Positions 1-7,888 of a stretch of DNA of 12,728 nt are shown piece after piece. This stretch comes from CAZRRV01 sp964602735 (lineage in GTDB: Bacteria > Bacillota > Clostridia > Oscillospirales > Acutalibacteraceae): the NCBI GenBank assembly GCA_964602735.1, contig CAZRRV010000042.1, forward strand, positions 1-12,728. Reading direction: 5' to 3'. The notes under the pieces were generated by a model that did no database searches, was not told the origin of the DNA, and saw only the letters and a list, made by a program, of their open reading frames with translations. Numbering within the stretch: position 1 is the first letter of the stretch; the number at the start of each line of letters is the position of its first letter. The position numbers and the translations under genes were made by a program.

Positions 1-24
1 CCCGCCGCGACGCGAAAATTACGC

Positions 25-52
25 TTGACATTCATCTTCACCGCTGTAAAAT
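25..52 (+). promoter_or_regulatory. Sigma70-like promoter for the PHP gene
   Basis: A perfect TTGACA -35 box lies at 25-30 and a TAAAAT -10 box at 47-52, separated by 16 nt. Transcription should begin near 58-60, leaving a leader of about 47 nt before the ATG at 106. It faces the PHP gene and nothing else, so this gene is probably transcribed alone. No operator is evident. Confidence 0.7.
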
Positions 53-57
53 TGTAA

Positions 58-79
58 CGGCGGCAAAGCGGCGCCGCCG
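58..79 (+). other. GC-rich hairpin in the 5' leader of the PHP gene
   Basis: CGGCGGC (58-64) and GCCGCCG (73-79) are perfect 7-bp inverted arms around an 8-nt loop. The hairpin sits at or just after the predicted transcription start, upstream of the ribosome binding site GGAGG at 93-97. No U-run follows, so it is not a terminator. It may stabilise the 5' end of the message or may simply reflect the GC-rich composition. Confidence 0.35.
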
Positions 80-105
80 GAAAAGTTCAACGGGAGGTAT
101 TAAAT

Positions 106-1029
106 ATGATCAGGCAACAGGCGTTTACGGGCGGAGGCAGACTGCTGAAGGGAGGCCTGCACTTCCATTCCGCCCGTTCCGACGGGACAGCCGAACCGGA
201 CGAACTTATCCGTTACTGCCACGACCACGGCTACAATTTTCTGGCGCTTACCGATCACCGTATTTACAATTTTAAGAATTTCGCGCCGGATGTGCCGATC
301 ACGATAATTCCCGCCATGGAATTCGACAATACTTTCGAAAAAGGCAACGGTTTCCGCACTTATCATGTGATATGCATGGGGCCCGACGATCGCTCGAACG
401 GCTACCGACAGGACGAAACACTGCCGACGGGGACGGCAAAAACCCAGGAGGAATTTCAAAAATTTCTCGACGACGCCCATTCCAAAAACAATCTGACCGT
501 CTACTGTCACCCCGAGTGGAGCTCCACGCCGGTAAAGTATTTTGAAAAGCTCAAGGGCAACGCCGCAATGGAAATATGGAACTCGGCATGCGCGGTGCAT
601 ACGGGAAACGACGCGCACGCGTCGTACTGGGACGATCTTCTTGAACAGGGAATACGCATTTACGGAGTGGCGAGTGACGACGCGCATTATCTTTCCGACT
701 GCTGCGTCGGGTGGATAAACGTAAACGCCGAAAACAGCGTTCCTGCGATACTCGAAGCGATAAAAAACGGGGCGTTCTATTCGAGCACGGGCCCGGAAAT
801 CTACGATTTCTACATCGACGGCGACACCGTCGCCGTAAGCTGTTCCCCGGCGGAGAGCGTAAGGCTCGTAAGGAGTATGCATCCCGGACATATGCAAAGA
901 GCCGAGTGGGAACCCATTACCCGTTGCGAATTCAAATTACCGCCCGGAGCGGGGTTCAGCTACATACGCGCCGAGGTAACCGATAAAAACGGGAAAACGG
1001 CCTGGACGAACCCGATTTTCACCGACTGA
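106..1029 (+). CDS. PHP-domain metallophosphoesterase (CehA/McbA-like)
   Basis: A 307-residue cytoplasmic protein without signal peptide or membrane segment. It has the PHP-family metal-site motifs in order: HFHSARSDG (H19, H21, D26), LTDH (D50, H51), the acid in PAMEFD (E72), H87, YCHPEW (H135) and SDDAH (D192, H194). PHP proteins bind two or three metals and hydrolyse phosphoesters; members include polymerase PHP domains, histidinol phosphatase and small phosphodiesterases. The C-terminal beta-rich tail ending in AWTNPIF is typical of stand-alone CehA/McbA-type members. The start is well supported: GGAGG at 93-97 lies 8 nt before the ATG. The gene has its own promoter and terminator and converges on the minus-strand operon. 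Its substrate cannot be read from the sequence; a phosphorylated solute handled by the neighbouring importer is only a guess. Family assignment is firm. Confidence 0.9.
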   Translation: MIRQQAFTGGGRLLKGGLHFHSARSDGTAEPDELIRYCHDHGYNFLALTDHRIYNFKNFAPDVPITIIPAMEFDNTFEKGNGFRTYHVICMGPDDRSNGYRQDETLPTGTAKTQEEFQKFLDDAHSKNNLTVYCHPEWSSTPVKYFEKLKGNAAMEIWNSACAVHTGNDAHASYWDDLLEQGIRIYGVASDDAHYLSDCCVGWINVNAENSVPAILEAIKNGAFYSSTGPEIYDFYIDGDTVAVSCSPAESVRLVRSMHPGHMQRAEWEPITRCEFKLPPGAGFSYIRAEVTDKNGKTAWTNPIFTD

Positions 1030-1112
1030 CCGCGCTACCGGCGCCCGGCAACAGCGGCGGAGTATTGTTTCAACCGAACGGGCGGCGCGGCGAACCGCGC
1101 GGATTCAAACCG

Positions 1113-1145
1113 ATACACGGAGAGAATATCTCCGTGTATTTTTTT
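1113..1145 (+). terminator. Intrinsic terminator of the PHP gene
   Basis: ATACACGGAGA (1113-1123) pairs perfectly with TCTCCGTGTAT (1129-1139) around a 5-nt loop, and a run of seven T residues (1139-1145) follows. This is a textbook rho-independent terminator about 85 nt after the PHP stop codon. In the reverse direction the T-run is missing, so it acts on the plus strand only. Confidence 0.92.
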
Positions 1146-1330
1146 ACGGCGGGATTATTCGTAAGGTCGGATAAAGGCGCGGGGAAAGCCCGGTGTACTG
1201 CCGGGCGTTTTCGTAAACCATAAAGGCAAAGAAACGGAACATGCGACGCAAAAGCGAAACCTCGCACACGCGCGGCGGCGCACCATATACACCGCGGATT
1301 TAGGTTTCCCCGCCCGGCGGGGCGGCGAAA

Positions 1331-1393
1331 AAAACACGGTGCAAAAATAAAGACTTGTAAATCAAGGGTTTTGCGAATTTTGCACCGTGTTTT
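1331..1393. repeat. 63-nt inverted repeat with perfect 16-bp arms
   Basis: AAAACACGGTGCAAAA (1331-1346) is the exact reverse complement of TTTTGCACCGTGTTTT (1378-1393). The 31-nt spacer has its own small hairpin, CTTG (1354-1357) with CAAG (1363-1366). TTTTGC recurs in direct orientation at 1369, 1378 and 1390, and TTTTGCAC is repeated at 1378 and 1390. Symmetric A and T tracts around a GC core could make it a bidirectional terminator, though the loop is long. Short repeated recombinase-type binding sites are the other possibility. No mobile-element gene is in the window. Confidence 0.55.
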
Positions 1394-1522
1394 GCACAGT
1401 TTTATGTAAACCCCGGTGGAAATCATGCCGGGGTAAAGCGGAAATTTTCCGTTCGCGCCGCGCGCGATTTTCCGTTGCAACTTCCAAAACCCCGCCGAAC
1501 ACGGGTAATCCGGGCGTAACGG

Positions 1523-1552
1523 AAAAGCGCGCGGGCATTAAAGCCCGCGCGC
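1523..1552 (-). terminator. Terminator at the end of the minus-strand operon
   Basis: GCGCGCGGGC (1527-1536) and GCCCGCGCGC (1543-1552) form a perfect 10-bp stem with a 6-nt loop. Read on the minus strand, the stem starts 7 nt after the TAA stop of the giant gene and is followed by TTTT (1526-1523). The U-run is short but the stem is very stable. It is the first convincing terminator met from the right edge of the window, which supports a single operon. Confidence 0.75.
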
Positions 1553-1559
1553 CGGTTTG

Positions 1560-4500
1560 TTAATTTTCGCTGTAATATTCAACGCCTTCGTCGTGGTTTA
1601 TAGTACCTCCTCCGTGTTGAACCGTCGGATGCCCTTTGTCCGCCGTATTGGCGTCGGCTCCCGTACCGAATTTTACATTTTTGATGGTAACGGAGGTACT
1701 ATCTGTTGCGACTACAATCGCGCCGCCGTGCTCTTTAGCGTGGTTTTTATTGAACACCGGCTTATCGGAGGGGTTGGTACCCTCTATCGTAACAACGGCG
1801 CCGCTCATAATATACATCGCTCCGCCGTTCTGGCCCTTATTGCCGATAAACGAAGTGTCTTTCAGGTTCAGGGCGCCTCCGCGAACGGCAATGGCGCCGG
1901 AGTTGTTACTTTCGGCTTCGTTATTCTCGAACAGATACCCGGTGATATTCACCTCGGCTTTATTGTCGTTCATAAATATCGCGCCGCCCTGACCGGCGTT
2001 GGTAACCCTGTTGCCGGTGAATACGGCTTTGGCTTTATCATCGCCCGTAAGGGTAAGTTTGCCTTTAACCCCCTCGCCGTTGGCGTCGACGAATATCGCG
2101 CCGCCGCCGTTCGCCCATTTGGTGTTAGCAACACTGTTGTTCTCAAACCGGCAGTTTTCGCCAACCAGTTCGCCGCCGGCGATGTATACCGCTCCGCCGC
2201 CCGTGGCAACCGCGCCTTCCGTTCGGTTCCCGGAGAATGTTGTGCCCACAAGTCCGGCGCCGCCGTCTTTTTTTGCTTTCCCTTTAAGGCTCAGCGCACC
2301 GCCTTTCGCGGAGTAATTGCCCGTAAAGGCGGAACCGTTATCGGTTAGAACGGCATCCGCGTTGGTTAATGATATTGCGCCGCCCTCATTGACGGAATGA
2401 TTTTCATTGAACGTACAGCCGTCGCTGTTTATTTCCCCGGCTCCGTTCATGTAAAGCGCTCCGCCCTGGTTTGTGGCGCTGTTGCCCGTAAACACGGTGC
2501 CGCCGAGCGTAATAACGGTATTCGCCTCCGCAAAAGCGAAACCTCCGAATACCGCGGAATTGCCGTTTACCTCGCAGTCGGTAAGGGTAAGTTTGTTCGC
2601 AGCGCCGACGGTTCCGCCCTTAACCTGTACCGCGCCGGCGTAGTTCCCGGTATTGCCGTCGAATTTGTAGCCGGAAATTTCGGCGGAGCCCTGCACAACT
2701 CGGATCGCGCCGCCGGAACTTACGGTGCTGTTGCCGCTGAATTTCGCCAGTTCTTTATCGTTCTTCGAAGCCGCGAATTCCAGGGTGGCGCCGCCCTGTA
2801 TATCGATGGCGCCGGCTCCCCCGGCCGCGGTATTGTTAGTGAATACATTGTCGCTGCCGTGAATATTCCCGCCGTTGACGTAAACGGCGCCGCCCGTGCC
2901 CGCCGATGTGTTGCCGTCGAATGTGCAGCCGTCGCAAATAACCTCGGATTTCGGGTGCGCGTAAACGGCTCCGCCGCCATATCTGGTATCGACCGTATGC
3001 TTATTTGATGTAAAGGCGGAATTTGTAAGGGTGATGACGGTATCAGATTCGGCGTATACCGCGCCGCCGGCGTTCGCCGCGGTGTTGTTTTTAACGGTAC
3101 AGTCGGTAAGGGTGAGGGTGTTTTTCCGGGAATCGGTTCCCTCTTTAACCTCTATCGCGCCGCCGTATGCCCCCGTATGACCGTCGAAAGTATAGCCGTT
3201 AAGATTTACGGAGCCGTTTTCAATGTAGATCGCCGGGGCGTTGCCGGGGGATTCTTTGCTGCCGGCTATGTTGCCGTCGAATTTGCATTCTGCGCCGTCG
3301 CCGGAACGGGTGAGTGATAGAGATCCGCCGCTACCCACAAACACGCCGCCGCCTACCCTCGCGGTATTGCCGGTAAACACGCAGTCTTCGCCCGTAACCG
3401 TGGAGCTGCGTATGCAAAGCGCGCCGTTCGCATTCGATTCGTTCGCGGTGAATTTCACGCCGGTAATTGTAAGAGTGTTGTTATGGCCGCACCAGACCGC
3501 TCCGCCGTATCCCTGATCCTGAAGATTATCGGGGAAGAAATTGCCGTCGTCGGTATCGGTAGCTTTGTTCGCGCCGAACACACAGCCGCTTAATGTAACG
3601 AACTCGTAGGGCGCGGGCTGATCGTGCCGGGCCAGCGATACCGCTCCGCCCTTTACGGCGTGGTTTTTGTTAAACGTGTACCCGTGGAAATTTACGGCTC
3701 CCGATACCACATAAACGGCGCCTCCGTCCGCGGCAGAATTGTTTTCAAAGAGTGATGTTACGGCGCCGTCGGCCGCGGTGTCGTTCGCCTCGCCGAAATC
3801 GGCGCTCGTGTTGATGTACACCGCGCCGCCCAGGCGAGCCGCGCTGTTGTTCCTGAACACGGAGCCTTTATCGGTGAAGACGGTGCCGGCAGAGCCTACG
3901 GATACCGCGCCGCCGTTCCCTACGGTTGTGTTGCCGTCGAATGTGCAGCCGTCGCATGTCACCACGGATTTCTCCTGCACGTAAACGGCTCCGCCGCCAT
4001 ATCTGGTATCGACCGTATGCTTATTTGATGTAAAGGCGGAATTTTTAAGGGTGATAACGGTATTGGCCTCGGCAAACACCGCGCCGCCGGCGCCCGTTGC
4101 GGTGCTGTTTTTAACAACACAGTCGGTAAGGGTAAGGGTGTTTTTCAGGTCGTCGGTTCCGGCCTTGACCTGTATCGCGCCGCCGTATACCGCGGTGTGA
4201 TCGTCGAAGGTGTAGCCGGTGATATTTACGGAACCGCCGCCTTCCTCATCGCGCCCGGTAATGTTAATCGCCGAACCGTTGCCGGATCCGTTTTCCGCGC
4301 TGTTGCCGGAGAATTTAGCGTACTCCTTATCGTCGGACACAAGGGTAAGCGAACCGCCGCCGGCGATAAGGATCGCGCCGCCGCGCGAACCCGCTTTATT
4401 TCCGGTAAACACGCATTTGCCGCCGGTTACCGTTCCGCCCTTCACATAGAGCGCTCCGCCGCGGTACCCGCAGGTGTTGCCCGTAAACTCCACGTTTTCC

Positions 4501-7500
4501 ATATCGATAACGGTTCCCGTTACGAACACCGCGCCGCCGTTATAGGCGCTGTTGCCCTCGAACCGGGTGCCGTCAAGCGATTTTACGGTGCCTACCGAAT
4601 ACAGCGCGCCGCCGGAGTGTTGAAAATCATTCAGCCCGTCGCCGCCGTCGGCATGATTCCCGGTGAACACGGAGCCGGAATCGGTAAATGTGCCGGCGGG
4701 ATCGTTAATGCAGATCGCGCCGCCGCCGTTCCCGGAACCGTTGTTCGTAAATTCGCAGCCGTCGGTGCAGATTATTTCGGCCGCCTGCGCGTAAACGGCG
4801 CCGCCCGCCATTTTATTCTCGCTGTAAGACGCTTTGTTTTCGATAAATTTTACATTCGAGAAGGCGGCAACCGTATTGCCTTCGGCGAAGACCGCGCCGC
4901 CGTACCGGGCGGTGTTGTTTTGAACGGTGCAATCGGTCATTTTAAGGCTGTTCTTCGCCTCCGCGGTGCCGGCTTTAATCTGCATCGCGCCGCCGTAGGT
5001 GGATTCGTGCCGCTCGACGGTATAGCCGGTTATTTCTACCTTGCCGTTCATTATGCGGATGCAGGGTGCGGAGGCGTCCTCCACGGTGACTTTGTTGCCG
5101 GTAAATATCGCCAGATCTTTGCGGCTGCCCGCTTTCAACGTCACTTGCGGCGATGTAACTTTGTCTCCGTCAACCCGGCTGCTTATATCCAGCGCTCCGC
5201 CGCCTTTGTCTCCCGTATTGTTTGCGAACCTGCAGTCGGTTCCCGTGAAGTTTGTGCCGAGAAGCTGGATTGCCCCGCCGTACTCATTGGCGGTATTCGA
5301 GTCGAAATCGCAGTTTTCGCAGATAATATTGCCGGCGAGCGCCCTGATCGCGCCGCCGCCGTAACTGACGAGCGCACGGTTGCTGTGGAACAGAGTGTCG
5401 GTAAAACGGATATCGACGTTATCCTCGGCGTAAACCGCGCCGCCGGAGCCGCCGGTTGCGGTGTTGTTACGCACTTCGCAATCGTTAAGGGTTAGTTTGT
5501 TCGGGGCGTCGGCGGTTCCGCCCTTAACCTGTATCGCGCCGGCGTAGTTCCCGGTATTGCCGTCGAATTTGTAGCCGGAAATTTCGGCGGAACCCTGCAT
5601 AACTCGGATCGCGCCGCCGGAATTGGCGGTGCTGTTGCCGCTGAATTTCGCCTTTTCTTTATCGTTCTTCGAAGCCTCGAATTTCACGGTGGCGCCGCTC
5701 GCTATTTCGATGGCGCCGCCCGCCGATGCGGCGGTGTTGTTCGTGAATACATTGTCGCCGCCGTGAATATACCCGCCGTTGGCGAAAACGGCGCCGCCCA
5801 CGCCCGCGTCCGCCGTGTTACCGTCGAATGCGCAGCCGTTTACGGTAATATCGCTGCCGGCCTGAGAATAAATAACTCCGCCGCCGGCGTTTTTGTTTGT
5901 AAGCGAATGGTTGCGGTTAAAGCGGCAGTCCGTAAAGATTACCCGCGTGCTGCCCTCCGCGAAAAGCACGCCGCCGTATTCTTTGGCGGAATTGTCGTTA
6001 AATTCGCAGTCTTCAAATTCGAGGCGGTTGTTCCCGTCGCCGGTTTTAATCTGAGCCACGCCCGCGTAATTCGCGTTGTTATTCTCGAAAGTGTAGCCGG
6101 TAACCTTCACGGTTCCGTTAAAAATGCGAATGACGCCGCCGGAATACTGGGTACCGTTGCCGCTGAATTTCGCTTTTTCTTTGTTTTTCCCGGTGATTGT
6201 GACGGAACCCGCGGAACCCGCGTCACTCGATCCGACATCGACGACCCCTGCGCCCTGAGATGCTGTAAGGCCGCTGAAATCGCAGTCGACGGCATTTACG
6301 GTGCCGCCGGTATGCGCCCATATTCCGGTGCCGTTTCTGCCGTTGCTGTTCTTAAACGAACAGTTTTCAAGGGTGAGGTTCGCCTTGTTGCGGGCTACGG
6401 CTCCCCAGTTGTCGGTTCCCTCGAAGTTGCCGTTTTTAACCGTTACGTCGAAGCCGTAATCCGCGAGGATCGCGTAATCGGCGCCGTTTTTGCAGGTGTA
6501 ACCGTCGATAATAAGGGTGCTGATATTTTTCCCGCCGAGGTCTTCAAGCGGCATCTTGGAATGAGCCCAAAACGCCACATAGCCGAAATTGTCAATGGTG
6601 ATGTTTCTGGCAATGCAGGTTGTATTGTCGCCCATAACCGTTATTCCCTGCGGCAGGGTGCGCTCCGCGCCGTCGTTGTTCACAAAGGTGAGGTTCTCGA
6701 GGGTGGCGGTGCAGTAGGAGCCGGCAAGATAACCGCCGGTTGACATATTTTCAAAACGGCAGTTCTTAATACTTATCGTGCAGTTATCGGGCGACAGATA
6801 AAATCCCTGTGCGGAATCGTGCACATATACGCCGGAAACATTCAGTTCCGTGCAGCCGGCGGACGGACATATCGCGATATTGGTGACGTTGCACATTTCG
6901 ATATAACCGTCGGGGTCGTCGCCCTCGTAGGAAACATCGATCTTGCCGCTGCCTACGATAACCCGCTTGCCTACGCCGCAGTCTTTGCCCATATCGTATT
7001 TGCCGCCGTGTATTTCAAGGGTGCTGCCCGATATACCGGAAATCATTCCCGCAAGATACACGCCGTGGCTCTTGTCGAAAAGCGGGTTGCCGGTAACCTC
7101 GAGATAGCCGGTGGAAAGAACCTGAACATGCGAATATTCGGGTCCGTGCCATGTGCCGCCCTCCACGAACATCGAGGAGTCTGCGCCGACGAGAGCGTCG
7201 TAAACATTATTATCTTCAAACAGGCAGTCTTTAACCACGGTCTGTCCGCCGTCGGTGTACAGCGACATAATGGCCATTCTCCTGCCCGTTCCGCTTACAA
7301 AGGAGAGATTCGCGCCAACACCGACATGGATGCCGCTCGCGCGGAACCCGCCGTCGAGGGTCGGGCCGTCGAAAGTAAGCTCGGATTCGGTCGACATTTC
7401 GATAATATAGCTGTTATCGACCCCGTCGGGCAGAAACGAAAGCGTTTTATTCCCGAAAAGCGCCTTTTTCCCGTTTACGATAACCGGGGATCCTACCGAT

Positions 7501-7871
7501 ATATCCGCGGTAAGCGTAACCGACATATCGTCTTCACGGGAAAGCAGTTCGCGCAAGGTAGCCTCGTCGCCCGCCTCGCCGCTGGTTGCGGGGATTACGG
7601 GATCCTCGGGGCGCTCGGGCGCCGGGCCGGGTTCGACGGGCTGTTCGGGCTCGTCCGTTCCGCCGGGTTCCTCGGGCTGCGATTCGACCGGCCCGCCCGA
7701 TACGACGGGCCCGTTGTTCCCGGCTCCTTCATCCTCGTCGCCGGGGCGCAGCAGAAGGAAAAGCACAACGGCGACAATAAGGCACAGCGCGACCGCCGAT
7801 GTTACAATCGCTATTATTTTCTTCTTTCTGCCGTTTTTACTGTTTTGTTCCCTGTTTTCAATATCCGCCAT
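1560..7871 (-). CDS. Giant membrane-anchored Pmp-like beta-helix repeat protein
   Basis: A 2103-residue surface protein. Residues 1-18 are polar and basic (cytoplasmic), 19-41 form one membrane helix, and 42-98 are a Pro/Glu/Gly-rich linker. From about 100 a right-handed beta-helix begins (ATLRELLSREDDMSVTL, a typical cap). Residues 100-560 carry irregular helix rungs. From about 562 to the end come some 40 GGA(V/I) motifs, most followed by FxxN, as in chlamydial Pmp repeats. They group into seven higher-order units, each opening with a version of KxKAKFSGN (near residues 562, 734, 914, 1178, 1522, 1702, 1943). There is no C-terminal barrel, LPXTG, SLH or dockerin; the chain stops inside the last unit. 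The ATG at 7871 is preferred over an in-frame TTG at 7892 because GGGGGA lies 8 nt before it. It is the last gene of the operon, 17 nt after the hydrolase gene. An adhesin or surface fibre role is inferred; a polysaccharide-binding or lyase role is possible, but no catalytic site is visible. Confidence 0.85.
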   Translation of the reverse strand: MADIENREQNSKNGRKKKIIAIVTSAVALCLIVAVVLFLLLRPGDEDEGAGNNGPVVSGGPVESQPEEPGGTDEPEQPVEPGPAPERPEDPVIPATSGEAGDEATLRELLSREDDMSVTLTADISVGSPVIVNGKKALFGNKTLSFLPDGVDNSYIIEMSTESELTFDGPTLDGGFRASGIHVGVGANLSFVSGTGRRMAIMSLYTDGGQTVVKDCLFEDNNVYDALVGADSSMFVEGGTWHGPEYSHVQVLSTGYLEVTGNPLFDKSHGVYLAGMISGISGSTLEIHGGKYDMGKDCGVGKRVIVGSGKIDVSYEGDDPDGYIEMCNVTNIAICPSAGCTELNVSGVYVHDSAQGFYLSPDNCTISIKNCRFENMSTGGYLAGSYCTATLENLTFVNNDGAERTLPQGITVMGDNTTCIARNITIDNFGYVAFWAHSKMPLEDLGGKNISTLIIDGYTCKNGADYAILADYGFDVTVKNGNFEGTDNWGAVARNKANLTLENCSFKNSNGRNGTGIWAHTGGTVNAVDCDFSGLTASQGAGVVDVGSSDAGSAGSVTITGKNKEKAKFSGNGTQYSGGVIRIFNGTVKVTGYTFENNNANYAGVAQIKTGDGNNRLEFEDCEFNDNSAKEYGGVLFAEGSTRVIFTDCRFNRNHSLTNKNAGGGVIYSQAGSDITVNGCAFDGNTADAGVGGAVFANGGYIHGGDNVFTNNTAASAGGAIEIASGATVKFEASKNDKEKAKFSGNSTANSGGAIRVMQGSAEISGYKFDGNTGNYAGAIQVKGGTADAPNKLTLNDCEVRNNTATGGSGGAVYAEDNVDIRFTDTLFHSNRALVSYGGGAIRALAGNIICENCDFDSNTANEYGGAIQLLGTNFTGTDCRFANNTGDKGGGALDISSRVDGDKVTSPQVTLKAGSRKDLAIFTGNKVTVEDASAPCIRIMNGKVEITGYTVERHESTYGGAMQIKAGTAEAKNSLKMTDCTVQNNTARYGGAVFAEGNTVAAFSNVKFIENKASYSENKMAGGAVYAQAAEIICTDGCEFTNNGSGNGGGAICINDPAGTFTDSGSVFTGNHADGGDGLNDFQHSGGALYSVGTVKSLDGTRFEGNSAYNGGAVFVTGTVIDMENVEFTGNTCGYRGGALYVKGGTVTGGKCVFTGNKAGSRGGAILIAGGGSLTLVSDDKEYAKFSGNSAENGSGNGSAINITGRDEEGGGSVNITGYTFDDHTAVYGGAIQVKAGTDDLKNTLTLTDCVVKNSTATGAGGAVFAEANTVITLKNSAFTSNKHTVDTRYGGGAVYVQEKSVVTCDGCTFDGNTTVGNGGAVSVGSAGTVFTDKGSVFRNNSAARLGGAVYINTSADFGEANDTAADGAVTSLFENNSAADGGAVYVVSGAVNFHGYTFNKNHAVKGGAVSLARHDQPAPYEFVTLSGCVFGANKATDTDDGNFFPDNLQDQGYGGAVWCGHNNTLTITGVKFTANESNANGALCIRSSTVTGEDCVFTGNTARVGGGVFVGSGGSLSLTRSGDGAECKFDGNIAGSKESPGNAPAIYIENGSVNLNGYTFDGHTGAYGGAIEVKEGTDSRKNTLTLTDCTVKNNTAANAGGAVYAESDTVITLTNSAFTSNKHTVDTRYGGGAVYAHPKSEVICDGCTFDGNTSAGTGGAVYVNGGNIHGSDNVFTNNTAAGGAGAIDIQGGATLEFAASKNDKELAKFSGNSTVSSGGAIRVVQGSAEISGYKFDGNTGNYAGAVQVKGGTVGAANKLTLTDCEVNGNSAVFGGFAFAEANTVITLGGTVFTGNSATNQGGALYMNGAGEINSDGCTFNENHSVNEGGAISLTNADAVLTDNGSAFTGNYSAKGGALSLKGKAKKDGGAGLVGTTFSGNRTEGAVATGGGAVYIAGGELVGENCRFENNSVANTKWANGGGAIFVDANGEGVKGKLTLTGDDKAKAVFTGNRVTNAGQGGAIFMNDNKAEVNITGYLFENNEAESNNSGAIAVRGGALNLKDTSFIGNKGQNGGAMYIMSGAVVTIEGTNPSDKPVFNKNHAKEHGGAIVVATDSTSVTIKNVKFGTGADANTADKGHPTVQHGGGTINHDEGVEYYSEN
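2574..2880 (-). repeat. Internal duplication B (partner at 5478-5784)
   Basis: This segment of the giant gene matches 5478-5784 at a constant offset of 2904 bp (968 codons), including 57 identical bases at 2631-2687 versus 5535-5591. Both copies encode a module with NDKExAKFSGN, then GSAEISGYKFDGNTGNYAG, then a NKLTLxDCEV strand. Near-identity at third codon positions implies a recent copy or gene conversion rather than only protein-level similarity. Confidence 0.85.
2881..3220 (-). repeat. Internal duplication A (partner at 3901-4240)
   Basis: This segment matches 3901-4240 at a constant offset of 1020 bp (340 codons), with 64 identical bases at 2961-3024 versus 3981-4044. It encodes the module containing NSAFTSNKHTVDTRYGGGAV. 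It lies directly next to duplication B here, while the partners of A and B lie far apart, so the 2574-3220 stretch is a mosaic of two source regions. Confidence 0.85.
3901..4240 (-). repeat. Internal duplication A, second copy
   Basis: Partner of 2881-3220 at an offset of 1020 bp. Divergence between the copies is uneven: about 64 nt in the centre are identical, while the flanks differ at many sites, as expected of patchy gene conversion. Confidence 0.85.
5478..5784 (-). repeat. Internal duplication B, second copy
   Basis: Partner of 2574-2880 at an offset of 2904 bp. It encodes the start of the second higher-order unit and the end of the first, including the HGGDNVFTNNTAA rung that reappears as HGSDNVFTNNTAA in the other copy. 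Confidence 0.85.
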
Positions 7872-7879
7872 AACCGTCT

Positions 7880-7886
7880 TCCCCCT
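7880..7886 (-). promoter_or_regulatory. Ribosome binding site that sets the giant gene's start
   Basis: On the minus strand AGGGGGA ends 8 nt before the ATG at 7871. It lies in the 17-nt gap directly after the TGA of the hydrolase gene (7889-7891), so ribosomes ending that gene could restart here. The alternative TTG at 7892 overlaps the hydrolase stop and has no comparable site upstream. Confidence 0.75.
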
Positions 7887-7888
7887 TT

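Larger units (their letters stand above)
1030..1559. other. Convergent intergenic region with five inverted repeats
   Basis: This 530-nt gap separates the ends of the PHP gene and the giant beta-helix gene. I see no convincing gene: the longest frames lack ribosome binding sites and have arginine- and cysteine-rich, non-protein-like composition. It holds inverted repeats at 1113-1139 (terminator), 1188-1206 (GCCCGG/CCGGGC, 7-nt loop, then GTTTT), 1331-1393, 1410-1434 (ACCCCGG/CCGGGGT, 11-nt loop) and 1527-1552 (terminator). ATTTTCCGTT occurs twice in direct orientation (1444-1453 and 1467-1476). Confidence 0.6.

Noticed and set aside
100..897. A 265-codon minus-strand open frame over the PHP gene
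   Set aside because: It is the shadow of the PHP frame, which has all metal motifs, a promoter, a ribosome binding site and a terminator. The antisense translation has no recognisable features.
1225..1255. GGCAAA (1225) and GACGCAAA (1245) resemble conserved parts of a cyclic-di-GMP-I riboswitch
   Set aside because: The segment between them does not form the required hairpin, the later receptor part is absent, and it lies in a convergent gap with no downstream gene on that strand.
1070..1480. A 136-codon minus-strand open frame in the convergent gap
   Set aside because: It reads through the PHP terminator hairpin and the 63-nt inverted repeat, lacks a ribosome binding site, and has Arg/Cys/Pro-rich, non-protein-like composition.
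4197..5495. A long plus-strand open frame (432 codons) opposite the giant gene, with others at 5763-6743 and 6819-7913
   Set aside because: They are antisense to a clearly real repeat gene. The recurrent GGC-GGC-GCG codons encoding the GGA motifs remove stop codons on the other strand. The translations are Ala/Arg/Val-rich without domains, and I saw no ribosome binding sites.
1560..7871. The gene as a CRISPR-like or tandem non-coding repeat array
   Set aside because: The short GC-rich repeats (GCGCCGCC every 60-80 bp) keep the reading frame throughout and encode degenerate GGA rungs of variable spacing, with no constant direct repeat and unique spacers.
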